Shown: positions 24,039-33,196, counted from the first letter of the stretch. The stretch: 44,854 bases of DNA from an uncultured Clostridia bacterium (GCA_947589635.1 CANQCC010000002.1:1-44854), one strand, 5' to 3'. Notes: a model not told the origin generated them from the sequence alone. Translations and numbers: made by a program.

Positions 24039-24815
24039 ATGAAGAAAAATCTTGCTAAAGTTTTAGCGTCCGCAAGCGCCGTCGTAGCGCTTATCCTCAT
24101 CGTCATCCTCATCGTGACCGCGTTTGGCGGCATAGACGTCGACGACTTCAAAAACAAACTGGTAAGAGGCCTCATCCTTGCGATATCCATTATGTACGTC
24201 GCGCTTGCCGCGCTTACCATCACGATGCTGTTCATTCAGGGCGAGGCGCTGCATGAGATCATCGTCAAAAACGCCAAGGGCGAAAGCGTCCGCGTAAGCG
24301 TGGGCGTCATCAAGAAGGAAATAAAGAAGGCGTGCCACAAGATAGAGGGCGTCACCTATAAGAGGATCGCGCTTATCGGCGACGGCTTCGGCGTCACGCT
24401 CAAGCTGAACGTCAAGGTCGAGGACAAGGACATCGACGAGACCGAGATAGCCATAAGATGTTTCGTCGAGGATTGCATGGCAAAGACCTTCAACTATCAC
24501 TTCAGCGCCATCGACATCAACATAATGCAGCTTGTGCCCAAGTATAAGGCGGACGACGCCGCTATCAATGCCGAGATCCAGAAGAAACTTGAGGCAAAGC
24601 GCGCCGAGGACGAAAAGCTCCGCGCCGAGGAGCAGGCAAACGAAGAGAAGTACGACGCCACTAAGGAGGAGATCGTTGCGGGTCTCAACGGACAGGCGGA
24701 GGCTCTGCCCGAGGCCGCTCCCATAGAGGAAGCTCCCGCAAGCGAAGCCGTAGAAGTCGCTCCCGCCGAGGAAGCCGTCGAAAAGAAGGCCGCGGAGACC
24801 GTGGTCGAGGCATGA
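24039..24815 (+). CDS. amaP: Alkaline-shock membrane anchor protein AmaP-like
   Basis: 258 aa. Two N-terminal TM helices (about 8-30 and 44-67) are followed by an Asp23-like domain (about 75-165, SVRVSVGVIKKEIKKACHKI and VTLKLNVKVEDKDIDE) and a long Glu/Ala-rich tail with KKLEAKRAEDEKLRAEEQ coiled-coil and repeated EEAP units. AmaP anchors Asp23 to the membrane in staphylococci and influences envelope stress. No separate asp23 gene is adjacent. ATG 24039 follows GGAGGG; a GTG-like longer start is unneeded. Confidence 0.82.
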   Translation: MKKNLAKVLASASAVVALILIVILIVTAFGGIDVDDFKNKLVRGLILAISIMYVALAALTITMLFIQGEALHEIIVKNAKGESVRVSVGVIKKEIKKACHKIEGVTYKRIALIGDGFGVTLKLNVKVEDKDIDETEIAIRCFVEDCMAKTFNYHFSAIDINIMQLVPKYKADDAAINAEIQKKLEAKRAEDEKLRAEEQANEEKYDATKEEIVAGLNGQAEALPEAAPIEEAPASEAVEVAPAEEAVEKKAAETVVEA

Positions 24816-24839
24816 CCTTATAAAACGTAAAAAAAGATA

Positions 24840-24874
24840 AGGCAAATGCGCCCAAGGGCGTATTTTGCCTCTTT
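24840..24874 (+). terminator. Hairpin between amaP and greA
   Basis: AGGCAAATGCGCCC (24840-24853) pairs with GGGCGTATTTTGCCT (24856-24870) with one bulge and a G-U pair; only a short CTTT follows. It probably acts as a weak terminator or attenuator, because the greA ribosome site AAGGAG begins directly after it. Confidence 0.6.
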
Positions 24875-24885
24875 AAGGAGTAAAT

Positions 24886-25362
24886 ATGAAAGAAGTTTAT
24901 TTGACTCAAGAGGGTCTTGAGGAGTTGCGCCAAAGACTTGACTATCTCATCCGCTATCTGCGCGGAGACGTCGCTCAGAAGTTGCAGCACGCAAGAGAGC
25001 TTGGCGACCTAAGCGAAAACGCCGAATACGACGCCGCAAAGCAGGAAGAGGGACAGGTCGCGCAGGAGATCAAGGACATCGAGGAGCGCATAAAGAACGC
25101 CGTCATCATCGAAAAGAGCGGCACTCACAAAGTCGCGATGGGCAACATCGTCACGATAGAGTATCTTGGCGAGCTTGACGACGACGATGAGGCCATCATG
25201 GACGTGCAGATCGTCGGCGAGACGGAAGCGGACTTCGCAAAGGGCAAGATCAGCAACGAATCTCCTCTCGGCAGGGCTCTGATAGGCAAAAAGAGCGGCG
25301 AGATCGCGCGCTTCAGCACCCCTCACAGCGTAGAGGAATATAAAGTCGTCTCAATCAAATAA
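24886..25362 (+). CDS. greA: Transcription elongation factor GreA
   Basis: 158 aa, usual length. N-terminal antiparallel coiled coil (about 1-75: LTQEGLEELRQRLDYL, then RELGDLSENAEYDAAKQEEG with the acidic tip residues that stimulate RNA cleavage by RNA polymerase) and C-terminal FKBP-like domain ending ISNESPLGRALIGKKSGE. It rescues back-tracked transcription complexes. AAGGAG precedes ATG. It lies upstream of lysS, a frequent Bacillota arrangement. Confidence 0.97.
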   Translation: MKEVYLTQEGLEELRQRLDYLIRYLRGDVAQKLQHARELGDLSENAEYDAAKQEEGQVAQEIKDIEERIKNAVIIEKSGTHKVAMGNIVTIEYLGELDDDDEAIMDVQIVGETEADFAKGKISNESPLGRALIGKKSGEIARFSTPHSVEEYKVVSIK

Positions 25363-25389
25363 GCCGTCTTAAGCGGCAGAAATGGCAAT

Positions 25390-25457
25390 GCCCTGCGCCG
25401 CAGGGCGAAACGCTTCGGACATTTTCGGGGCAGACATACCGCGGGCATATCCCGCGG
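25390..25457 (+). promoter_or_regulatory. Two perfect hairpins in the lysS leader
   Basis: GCCCTGC-N3-GCAGGGC (25390-25406) and CCGCGGG-N5-CCCGCGG (25439-25457) occupy the 106-bp greA-lysS gap. No T-run follows either. The second ends 11 bp before the lysS ATG, where no ribosome site is recognisable. No T-box sequence was seen. They may shape the message (processing or stability). Confidence 0.55.
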
Positions 25458-25468
25458 CAATTTGATAA

Positions 25469-26959
25469 ATGATGGAAGAAAAAGTTGTTACGCCCGTTGT
25501 TGACGAAAACGAGGTGCGGAAAGTAAGAATAGAAAAGCTGGGAGAACTTGTCGCGCGTGGCGAAGATCCGTTTGAGAGGACGTCGTATATACGCACCGCG
25601 ACCGCGGGAGCAATACTTGCGAACTATGACGCGTACGAGGGCAAGGAAGTGTCTATCGCGGGCAGACTTGTGTCCAAGCGCATAATGGGCAAGGCGAGCT
25701 TTGGGCATATCATGGACGCGGACGGCAAAATGCAGGGCTACTTCAGCCGCGACGACATGGGCGCCGATCAATATCAGGACTTCAAAAAGCTGGATATCGG
25801 CGACATCATCGGCATAAAAGGCGTCGTGTTCAAGACGAAGACGGGGGAGATATCCGTGCACGTCAAAAGCGCGGAGTTGCTTACAAAATCGCTGCTGCCC
25901 CTTCCCGAAAAGTTTCACGGGCTTAAGGATACGGAACTTCGCTATCGCCAGCGCTATGTCGACCTCATCGTCAATCCCGAGGTCAAGGACGTCTTTGTCA
26001 AGCGCAGCAAGATAATCTCCGTCATCCGCCGCGTGCTTGACGAGGAGGGCTATCTCGAGGTGGAGACCCCCATCCTCAACACGCTTGCGGGCGGCGCAAA
26101 CGCGCGTCCCTTCATCACGCACCACAATACGCTTGACATAGATATGTACATGCGCATCGCGACGGAGCTGCACTTGAAGCGCCTGATCGTCGGCGGCTTT
26201 GAAAAGGTGTACGAGATAGGCAGACAGTTCCGCAACGAGGGCATGGACCCCAAACACAATCCGGAGTTCACCACGCTGGAGCTGTACCGCGCCTATGTGG
26301 ACTACCGCGCGATGATGGACATCACCGAAAAGCTGTATACGACCGCCGCGCAGGAAGTGCTTGGCACCCTCGACATAGAGTATCAGGGCACCCCTCTTCA
26401 TCTCGCCTCCCCGTGGGAGCGCATGACGATGGTCGAAGCGGTCAAAAAGTATACGGGGCTGGATTTTGAAAACGAGCCTTTAGACGTACTGTTAACCCGT
26501 GCCAAAGCGGAACTTGACCTCGAACTTCCAACGGATATAAGTTGGGGCAACGCGCTGTACAAGATTTTCGACGTGTGCGTGGAGGAAAAACTTACGGGCC
26601 CCGTCTTCATAACGGATTATCCCGTCGAGGTCAGCCCGCTTGCTAAGCGCAAGCCGTCGGACCCGAGGCTTACGGAAAGGTTTGAGTTCTTCCTGTGCGC
26701 GACGGAGGGCGGCAACGCTTTCAGCGAACTTAACGATCCTCTCGATCAGCGCAAGCGCTTCGAGGCGCAGATGCAAGCCAAAGCGAAGGGCGACGAGGAG
26801 GCTCAGCCCTATGACGAGGACTTTTGCACCGCGCTGGAGTACGGCATGCCTCCGACGGGCGGACTTGGGATAGGGATCGACAGAATGGTCATGTTCCTCA
26901 CAAACTCCGCGTCCATCCGCGACGTGCTGCTTTTCCCGACTATGAGGCCGCAAAAATAG
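25469..26959 (+). CDS. lysS: Lysyl-tRNA synthetase, class II
   Basis: 496 aa. The OB-fold anticodon domain (about 45-150, VSIAGRLVSKRIMGKASFGHIMD) is followed by the catalytic core: motif 1 around FVKRSKIISVIRRVLDEEG, motif 2 FRNEGMDPKHNPEFTTLELY and motif 3 GLGIGIDRMVMFLTNS, ending with LFPTMRPQK. All ATP and lysine contacts appear intact. Two ATGs lie in tandem (25469 and 25472); neither has a normal ribosome site. Probably co-transcribed with greA. A terminator follows at 26990. Confidence 0.97.
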   Translation: MMEEKVVTPVVDENEVRKVRIEKLGELVARGEDPFERTSYIRTATAGAILANYDAYEGKEVSIAGRLVSKRIMGKASFGHIMDADGKMQGYFSRDDMGADQYQDFKKLDIGDIIGIKGVVFKTKTGEISVHVKSAELLTKSLLPLPEKFHGLKDTELRYRQRYVDLIVNPEVKDVFVKRSKIISVIRRVLDEEGYLEVETPILNTLAGGANARPFITHHNTLDIDMYMRIATELHLKRLIVGGFEKVYEIGRQFRNEGMDPKHNPEFTTLELYRAYVDYRAMMDITEKLYTTAAQEVLGTLDIEYQGTPLHLASPWERMTMVEAVKKYTGLDFENEPLDVLLTRAKAELDLELPTDISWGNALYKIFDVCVEEKLTGPVFITDYPVEVSPLAKRKPSDPRLTERFEFFLCATEGGNAFSELNDPLDQRKRFEAQMQAKAKGDEEAQPYDEDFCTALEYGMPPTGGLGIGIDRMVMFLTNSASIRDVLLFPTMRPQK

Positions 26960-26989
26960 TATTCTAATGAGATAAAATCAAAATTTCCA

Positions 26990-27024
26990 AGGGGCGCAAG
27001 CGCTAAAGGCGGGCGCCTCTTTTT
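26990..27024 (+). terminator. Terminator of the greA-lysS operon
   Basis: AGGGGCGC (26990-26997) pairs with GCGCCTCT (27013-27020, one G-U) and is followed by TTTT. Confidence 0.7.
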
Positions 27025-27064
27025 CTTTGGAAGTTTTCAGGTTTCAATTTTGAGAATTTTCATA

Positions 27065-27093
27065 TTGAAATATCCTTATTCGTATGATATTAT
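27065..27093 (+). promoter_or_regulatory. Promoter of the large membrane-protein operon
   Basis: TTGAAA (27065-27070), 17 bp, TATTAT (27088-27093), overlapping a further TATAAT at 27093-27098. It starts a leader of about 70 nt rich in alternating GC before the ATG at 27171. Confidence 0.6.
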
Positions 27094-27170
27094 ATAATAG
27101 TAGCAAAATAGATGTGCATACGCGCGCGTATATGCGCCGCCCATGCGCGTCTTAAGATAAGGAGAAAATT

Positions 27171-30100
27171 ATGAATCAAACCAAGCAGATCCGAAAGGCG
27201 AGGAAATATCGCATACTTAAGGTATTCTTTTATTTTCTCGGGCTTCCGCTTTTTATTTTTGCGGTATTCCTCACGTCCTTAAGGTTTTTGGGGCAGGACC
27301 CGTTTATGGGCACCAACGAGTTGACCTCGGGACTGGGCTTCTTTGCCGGGTATGAGGAGCTTATTACCGCTCCCGCGCTGTTTGGCGTGTGGCTTTCGTT
27401 TGCGGTATGGGCGTTGATATCCATCTTCCATCTTATCCTTGCAAAGACCGTCAAGAGCCGTCGCGTAAGGATGTTCGCGGTGCTTGCGCTGGTGCTTGTT
27501 ATCATGCTTGGCGGCACCTTCATCATGGACGCTGTCTTCGAGGCGAACATAAATGCGAAGATAGAGGCGGCGCCCGAGGGCGTAGTTGTGCAAAACTATA
27601 AGACGCAGCTGTCCTATTATCGTCACGTCAGTCACGGCCGGCGCCTCAAGAACTACACGCACGTCCTCGAAGAGCAGGTGCAGCTGCTTGAAAAGGTCTA
27701 TAATGTGGAATGGAACGGCGTCGACAAGAGCGGCGTCGCGGGCAATATTTCAAATAAGCCCATCGACTATTATTACATTTTGTCCGATCCCGACGAGAAC
27801 GGCAGGGTAAAGCAAGGCGTGGACATAAAGTTTGTGCTCAACAAGGAGACGAACACCTATGAACTTGCCACCGACGAAAACGGCGATGTCGTCGTGGGCA
27901 ACGGCAGACCCACTCTCGAGGAAGAGGGCAGGCAACTTGTCCGCATCAAGCCCAACGCCGACGGCGAGCTTGTGATAGGCGGCAAGGTATATTCCCACTA
28001 CTTCTACGTCTCGCGCACCGCGATGAACGGCGAGACGATATATCTTTGGTACGCCAAAGACCTGATGCCCACCTCCACCACATACAAAAGCGACGGCACC
28101 GTCAAACACGCGCCCGTGGACGGAATCTACGGCGAGGCGCTGTACAACGAGAGCGGCCTCATCTCGGACGGCTGGATATTCAGCTTCCAAAACGTGGTGG
28201 AAATCCTCGAAGACTACTACGAGGGCGTCGAGGGCCTTGCGAAAATGGAGGCTTCAAGCTCCAGCTTCGCAAGAAACCTGTCTACAATAAAGACGCAGGC
28301 GGAAAGGATCCGCGACAGATATTACGCGGGCACGGCGGAGCTGCCCTCCACGGGAGAGAAGATAGACCCGTGGACAAAGGCGCTTTACGACCAGGAGATC
28401 CACTTTACGGAGGACTTCTCTCTCACTCGCGGCGAGCTTAACTCGATACTTGCGAGGGTGGGCGCGCTGCTTGGCGACAACCACCTGTTCGACTTCCTGT
28501 TCAAAGACTACGACAAACTTGACGACGCGCTTGAAAACATGGGACTCGGCGCCGTTCTCGCTCCCATTCTTGAAAAGCTGTCGGGCGGTTACGCGCTTAG
28601 CGAGTTCGGCATAGACGCCGAGACCATGAATACCGTTGCGGACTGGGTGAGAACGCTGACGGGCAAAACCGCCGACTATCAGATAAACGAATTGTATATC
28701 GTGCTCGACTACAAAAACGAAAAGCACGACCACCTGTACGTCGCGCTTGTCAGAGACAACGGCAAATCCGGCGAAGAGATGGCCCCGGGCACAAATCCCG
28801 AAGACATCGTGCTTGATATCGACTTTGACGACGTGCTTCTCGACGAGGAGATGGATGATTACGCGTTCGACCTCGATCACCTCAGCGTCTTCCTCAACAC
28901 AGCGTTGAACGGCTTGCTTGATAAGTTTGATATCAACATAAACGAAGGCATAATCTCCACCGTTCTCGGCCTTATCCTGAAGGATATCGAGATGGATTCG
29001 CAGACATACAAGGGTCTTGTGATAGGCGGCATAAGCATTCCGCTGCTCAAAGAGAACAATGAGGACGGCGCGGCGAACCTTGAATTTGCGATAGATATAA
29101 ACGCCATATTGACAAATCTTCTCAGCACATGGTATTCCTATCAATCTCCCGTCATCAAACCCATCTGGGAGTTCTATGAGGAGTTCAACACGGGCTCCAA
29201 CCAGGAGATGGCGCAGATGGCAAAATACCTTGCGCAGTCCGAGCGCGCGTACTACATCGCGAGCGTGTACGGCAGCATGATAGGCAGCACGCTCATCGGC
29301 GATTCGCTCGGCGGCGGAGTTTACGACTCCTCCTTCGGGCTCAGCGACCGCGTCGCCGTAAGCCAACTCAAATCCGATCTCTCGTATATGAGAACATATT
29401 TCCCTATCTACGGATTCCGCGACATGATGATGACCTTCTCGGGCATCGTGTTGCTCTGCTACTTCCTCAGCTTCCTCGCCGCGGAAAAGGAAGAGATGTA
29501 TGCCACGGGCAAGTTGCTCGGCAAGGTCACTCAGCAAGACCTCGAGCAGGAGCTTGAAAACGCGCCCTCTTCCCCCGAACCCGGCACCGTAGAGATGCCC
29601 GAACCTCGGTCTTTGGCAGGCGAACAAGCGCCCGCGAACGGCGAAGGAGAGCAAGGACAGGCTCCGCCCGAAGGCGAAGCCGCGCCAAATGCAGCAGGCG
29701 TGGCTCCCATTCCCGCCGACGACGGGTTGGAACTCCTTCCCGAAGACGAGGTCAAACCCGCTCAGAACGAAGGCGAGGCTAAGCCCGCGCAAAACGCAGA
29801 AGGGGCTCAGGATGTGAAACCCGCTCCCGAAGCAGGCAACGCTCCCGAACAGAAGGCAACGCCCGCGGAGACTCCCGCAGGGGATAAAGCCCCGGAAGTC
29901 CTCGACGACGCCCTCCTCGAAGAGGTGGGGCTTGAAGAGGCTCCCGTGCAGGATGTAAAACCCGCCGCGCTCGCAAGCGACGCAAAGCAAGCGGCAAAGC
30001 CCGCGGAGACTCCCGTAAAGGACGATAAGAAGGGGAAAGCCCTCGCAAAAGAGGATAAGAAGGCTCAGAAGGCTCTCGCTCAGGAAGCCAAGAAGGCGGA

Positions 30101-30338
30101 AGAAGCCAAGAAAGCGGAAGAAGCCAAAAAAGCGCAAGAGGCTAAGAAAGCCGAAGCCGCTAAGAAAGCCGAAGAAGCCAAGAGAGCGCAAGAAGCTAAG
30201 AAAGCCGAGGCCGCTAAGAAGGCAGAGGAGGCTAAGAAAGCGCAGGAGGCCAAGAAGGCGCAGGCAAAGGCGAAAGCCGAGGAGGCTAAGGCCAAAAAAG
30301 TACCTGCAAAACAAAATAAAGAGGGGGAGGTGAAGTGA
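27171..30338 (+). CDS. Very large four-TM membrane protein with Lys/Ala-rich tail
   Basis: 1055 aa, family not recognised. Basic N-terminus (inside); TM1 about 17-38, TM2 about 68-92, basic loop KTVKSRRVR, TM3 about 100-122; a 620-residue extracellular domain; TM4 about 748-769; then a 285-residue cytoplasmic tail. The tail has a Pro/Glu/Ala segment (about 795-950) and ends in about 30 repeats of AKKAEEAKKA type (about 955-1045), which would form a long charged helix. The extracellular part contains hydrophobic/acidic helices (VLDIDFDDVLLDEEMDDYAFD) but no enzyme motif. GGAGAAA precedes the ATG. The next gene begins 2 bp after its stop and shares its topology, suggesting a hetero-complex. Confidence 0.75.
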   Translation: MNQTKQIRKARKYRILKVFFYFLGLPLFIFAVFLTSLRFLGQDPFMGTNELTSGLGFFAGYEELITAPALFGVWLSFAVWALISIFHLILAKTVKSRRVRMFAVLALVLVIMLGGTFIMDAVFEANINAKIEAAPEGVVVQNYKTQLSYYRHVSHGRRLKNYTHVLEEQVQLLEKVYNVEWNGVDKSGVAGNISNKPIDYYYILSDPDENGRVKQGVDIKFVLNKETNTYELATDENGDVVVGNGRPTLEEEGRQLVRIKPNADGELVIGGKVYSHYFYVSRTAMNGETIYLWYAKDLMPTSTTYKSDGTVKHAPVDGIYGEALYNESGLISDGWIFSFQNVVEILEDYYEGVEGLAKMEASSSSFARNLSTIKTQAERIRDRYYAGTAELPSTGEKIDPWTKALYDQEIHFTEDFSLTRGELNSILARVGALLGDNHLFDFLFKDYDKLDDALENMGLGAVLAPILEKLSGGYALSEFGIDAETMNTVADWVRTLTGKTADYQINELYIVLDYKNEKHDHLYVALVRDNGKSGEEMAPGTNPEDIVLDIDFDDVLLDEEMDDYAFDLDHLSVFLNTALNGLLDKFDININEGIISTVLGLILKDIEMDSQTYKGLVIGGISIPLLKENNEDGAANLEFAIDINAILTNLLSTWYSYQSPVIKPIWEFYEEFNTGSNQEMAQMAKYLAQSERAYYIASVYGSMIGSTLIGDSLGGGVYDSSFGLSDRVAVSQLKSDLSYMRTYFPIYGFRDMMMTFSGIVLLCYFLSFLAAEKEEMYATGKLLGKVTQQDLEQELENAPSSPEPGTVEMPEPRSLAGEQAPANGEGEQGQAPPEGEAAPNAAGVAPIPADDGLELLPEDEVKPAQNEGEAKPAQNAEGAQDVKPAPEAGNAPEQKATPAETPAGDKAPEVLDDALLEEVGLEEAPVQDVKPAALASDAKQAAKPAETPVKDDKKGKALAKEDKKAQKALAQEAKKAEEAKKAEEAKKAQEAKKAEAAKKAEEAKRAQEAKKAEAAKKAEEAKKAQEAKKAQAKAKAEEAKAKKVPAKQNKEGEVK
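30080..30300 (+). repeat. DNA repeats coding for the AKKAEEAKKA tail
   Basis: Imperfect 15-30-bp units built on AAGAAAGCCGAAGAAGCC encode the Lys/Ala/Glu helix at the end of the first large protein. Codon choices vary between units (GAA/GAG, AAG/AAA, GCC/GCG), so the repeat is old or held by protein selection rather than a recent expansion. Confidence 0.8.
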
Positions 30339-30339
30339 A

Positions 30340-33078
30340 ATGAGCGACAAGGATAAAAAGATCATGGCAATCGAAAAAGCGTCCGACGCCAACAGCAAGG
30401 CAAACGCCAAGCCCGAAAAAGCACCTAAACCCGAAAAGGTAAAACCCGAAAAGGCTCCCAAACCCGAAAAACCGGCTAAACCCGAGAAAGTTAAGGAACC
30501 CAAGCCGGAGAAAGCCCCTAAACCCGAAAAGGTCAAGGAGCCTAAACCGGAAAAGGCCGCAAAGCCCGAAAAAGTCAAAGAACCCAAGCCTGAAAAGGCG
30601 AAGGCGGAGAAGGCGCCCAAGCCCGAAAAAGCGCCCAAGCCCGAAAAAGAGAAGAAGGAGAAGGCGCCCAAGCCCGGCAAAGAGGAGAAGCAGGCTCTCA
30701 AAGAGGCCAAGAAGAAAGCAAAGAAGGAGCCTAATGGCATCGTCAACGTGGACGCGGAGGGCAACGTCATAGGAGAGGCGTTCCCCGTCGCGAAGAGCGA
30801 CAAGCGCGATCACACCAAGACCTCCGTCGCATACACGGCGCTTGCTTTCCTGCTGAACGTGCTTGCGGTGGTGCCGCTTGTGGCAGTGCCAATCTTCCTT
30901 GCGGTCAAGGGGTATCAGCTTATGCCCGCGTACGGCATATGGCACTTCATAGGCCTCATCATTCTGCTTGTGTTCGCGGCGATATTCATCGTTGTCACGC
31001 TGTGCGTATCCCGCAAAAAGTCAAAACGCAGCATATTGTCGCAGACGGCGAGGATAGCGTTCACATACATCTTCCTCACGACGATATTCGGCATGATCCT
31101 CACCTACGTGGCGCCCGACATCATAGAAAACGCCACTTCGGCGACGCTGTTTGTCGAGGACGTGTTCTACAATGCGGAGCCGCAACTTGAAAAGAACGCC
31201 GCGCTTGAAAGGCAATACATCATGTATAACGTCCTCAACGGCAACCTCAACATGTACGGCGAGGACGGCAAGGTGCTTAAGGACGGCGACTTCTCATACG
31301 CCACGCTTGAAGATCACACCGTCAACACGCAGAGCGGCGTCATGACCTACAAAATCAAAGATATCCAAAGCGCATACAACACCTACAAGAGGCAATACAA
31401 CACCACCGCCAAATTTGACGCCTTGCTTGCGACCATAGCGGAACAGGACGCGTACAAGAGCGAGCTGTACAACTTTGTGTACAAGACCTATGTGTTGAAC
31501 GACTTCGATTACGCGCTTGACAACAAGGTGGATCGCCGCGCGATCACTCTGGCGATAGTGGACTATTTGTATGAAAACGCAAACTACTCGCAGCTTATCG
31601 CGGACGGTTTCAAGAAGGGCTCGAAGGTGGCAGAGCTGTTCAAGAACAACTACGACAACTTCAATCAGGATGGATATCAGACCTTCGACGATCCGCTGCT
31701 GCTGTATGCGCAGCTCGACAAGCGCATGACAATTCCCGTCGTGCTCAGGCTCATCCTCAACAAGGGCTGGACGTATTCGCAACCGAGTATGGGCGGCGGC
31801 AAAGTGTACTACACCGACGACAACAACTTCCTCTATGAGCTGTACGATCCCAAGACCGTGGAGGCATACAAGGCGGACGGCGGCAGATTCACCTATGAGG
31901 ATACGCTGATAAACGGCGACGGCAACGAGTACAACGTGCGCTACGGCTTTAACGACGACGGCTGGAAAGTTTACGAAAACGGCATTGTCAAGCGCCCCAT
32001 CAAGTGGCTGGTGCTGGATATGCTCGGCGATCCCATGGCGGTTGCGTCGATAGACCTGTCCAATGTGTCCATAGACTTGTCAAGCCTTGTGCCCGGCCTT
32101 AAGTTGACTATCCCGCTCATTCTGCAGGCTGTCGAAAACCTCGCGGGCGGCTTGATCGACGGCATCGGCGACTTGCTAAGCGAGGACCTTGTCGACCTCA
32201 TCAAGGACGTGACGGGCGGCGCGGCGCTCAGCATAGGCATCTGCATAGACGACGCAAACGCGCTGCAGATCCAGGCGCTGCCCATGAACCCGACATACGG
32301 AATGCTCGGCTACATGCAGGCGACGTGGGTACAATCCAACAACCTGCTTATGGCGGTCGTCAACGTCATGAACGTCCGCAATTGGCTGTACATCTTCGGC
32401 GCGGTCGGAGTCATCCTGCTTGTGGCGGCGGGCGTGCTCAGAGAGTGCGGAAGGCGCACGAGAATGAGAGCGGCTATCGCGCGCGACAGGCTTATAAGAG
32501 CGGGCGCGCAACCTCAGGGCAGCATTGAAGAGGCCAACAGAAAGATAGAAGAGAAAAAGGAAAAGGACAAACTCAAGCCCAAGATCGAAGAGGCTAAGAT
32601 GGAGGTCATGCGCGCGCAGGAGAAACTTGACAACATAGTCGCGTGCGACACCGAAGAGCAATTCAAAGAGCTTGAGAAAGAGCAAAAAAACAAGGATAAA
32701 GAGCTCAAGAAGCAGCAAAAAGAAGAGGCTCAGAAGGCCGCGGAAGAGGCTAAAAAAGCAGCGGAGGCCGAAAAGAAGGAAAAGGCCAAGCTGAAAGAGG
32801 AAGAGGCCAAAAAGGCGGCTCAGGAAAAGGCTCAGGAAAAGGCGCAGAAGGAAAATAATAAGCCCGAAAAAGCTCCCAAACCCGAAAAAGTCAAGGAGCC
32901 TAAGCCCGCTAAGCCCGCGCCCGAAAACAAGGCCAAACCGTCGGCAGGCAATCCCGCAAGACCCGCGGGAGCAAAACCCGCCCCCAAACCGGGAGTGAGA
33001 CCTGCGGGGACCAAACCTCCCGTAAGACCCGCCGGGGCAAAACCCGTCCAGGGCGGCAAACCTAAGCCCAAGCAATAA
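30340..33078 (+). CDS. Second very large four-TM membrane protein with Pro/Lys/Glu tails
   Basis: 912 aa, family not recognised. A cytoplasmic N-terminal tail (1-158) is made of PEKAPKPEKVKEPKP-type repeats; TM1 about 162-190, TM2 about 200-223, basic loop SRKKSKRS, TM3 about 237-262; a 415-residue extracellular domain; TM4 about 681-700; then RECGRRTRMRAAIARDR and a tail (700-912) of charged coiled coil followed by PEKAPKPEK and Pro/Ala/Gly/Lys repeats. Topology, positive loops and order of parts match the upstream protein. GAGGGGGAGG lies before ATG 30340, which is 2 bp after the previous stop. The extracellular part has a hydrophobic amphipathic stretch (SLVPGLKLTIPLILQAVENLAGGLIDGIGDLL, about 585-620). 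A strong terminator follows. Confidence 0.75.
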   Translation: MSDKDKKIMAIEKASDANSKANAKPEKAPKPEKVKPEKAPKPEKPAKPEKVKEPKPEKAPKPEKVKEPKPEKAAKPEKVKEPKPEKAKAEKAPKPEKAPKPEKEKKEKAPKPGKEEKQALKEAKKKAKKEPNGIVNVDAEGNVIGEAFPVAKSDKRDHTKTSVAYTALAFLLNVLAVVPLVAVPIFLAVKGYQLMPAYGIWHFIGLIILLVFAAIFIVVTLCVSRKKSKRSILSQTARIAFTYIFLTTIFGMILTYVAPDIIENATSATLFVEDVFYNAEPQLEKNAALERQYIMYNVLNGNLNMYGEDGKVLKDGDFSYATLEDHTVNTQSGVMTYKIKDIQSAYNTYKRQYNTTAKFDALLATIAEQDAYKSELYNFVYKTYVLNDFDYALDNKVDRRAITLAIVDYLYENANYSQLIADGFKKGSKVAELFKNNYDNFNQDGYQTFDDPLLLYAQLDKRMTIPVVLRLILNKGWTYSQPSMGGGKVYYTDDNNFLYELYDPKTVEAYKADGGRFTYEDTLINGDGNEYNVRYGFNDDGWKVYENGIVKRPIKWLVLDMLGDPMAVASIDLSNVSIDLSSLVPGLKLTIPLILQAVENLAGGLIDGIGDLLSEDLVDLIKDVTGGAALSIGICIDDANALQIQALPMNPTYGMLGYMQATWVQSNNLLMAVVNVMNVRNWLYIFGAVGVILLVAAGVLRECGRRTRMRAAIARDRLIRAGAQPQGSIEEANRKIEEKKEKDKLKPKIEEAKMEVMRAQEKLDNIVACDTEEQFKELEKEQKNKDKELKKQQKEEAQKAAEEAKKAAEAEKKEKAKLKEEEAKKAAQEKAQEKAQKENNKPEKAPKPEKVKEPKPAKPAPENKAKPSAGNPARPAGAKPAPKPGVRPAGTKPPVRPAGAKPVQGGKPKPKQ
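30412..30640 (+). repeat. DNA repeats coding for PEK-rich N-terminal tail
   Basis: Imperfect repeats around CCCGAAAAGGTCAAGGAG encode alternating PKPEK and VKEPK units. A related set recurs near 32860-33060 in the C-terminal tail of the same gene. Confidence 0.8.
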
Positions 33079-33098
33079 GCAAAGGATCAAGCAACCAA

Positions 33099-33124
33099 AA
33101 AAGGATCGCGCAAGCGGTCCTTTT
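33099..33124 (+). terminator. Terminator after the large membrane-protein operon
   Basis: AAAAGGATCGC (33099-33109) pairs fully with GCGGTCCTTTT (33114-33124; one G-U), 4-nt loop, followed by GCTTTTG. Confidence 0.85.
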
Positions 33125-33196
33125 GCTTTTGATATTTTGTTGTCGTACGTAGTGATGCGGGGCGATGGAATTAATCTTATGATATTCTAAAAATTT

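Noticed and set aside
25362..25468. T-box riboswitch upstream of lysS
   Set aside because: No AGGGUGGNACCGCG-like antiterminator core and no specifier loop; only two simple hairpins.
28254..30803. 849-aa open frame on the minus strand across the two large membrane genes
   Set aside because: It is the mirror of repeat-coding DNA, with Leu/Phe/Gly-rich composition caused by the opposite strand's Lys/Glu/Ala codons; no ribosome site and it crosses both real genes.
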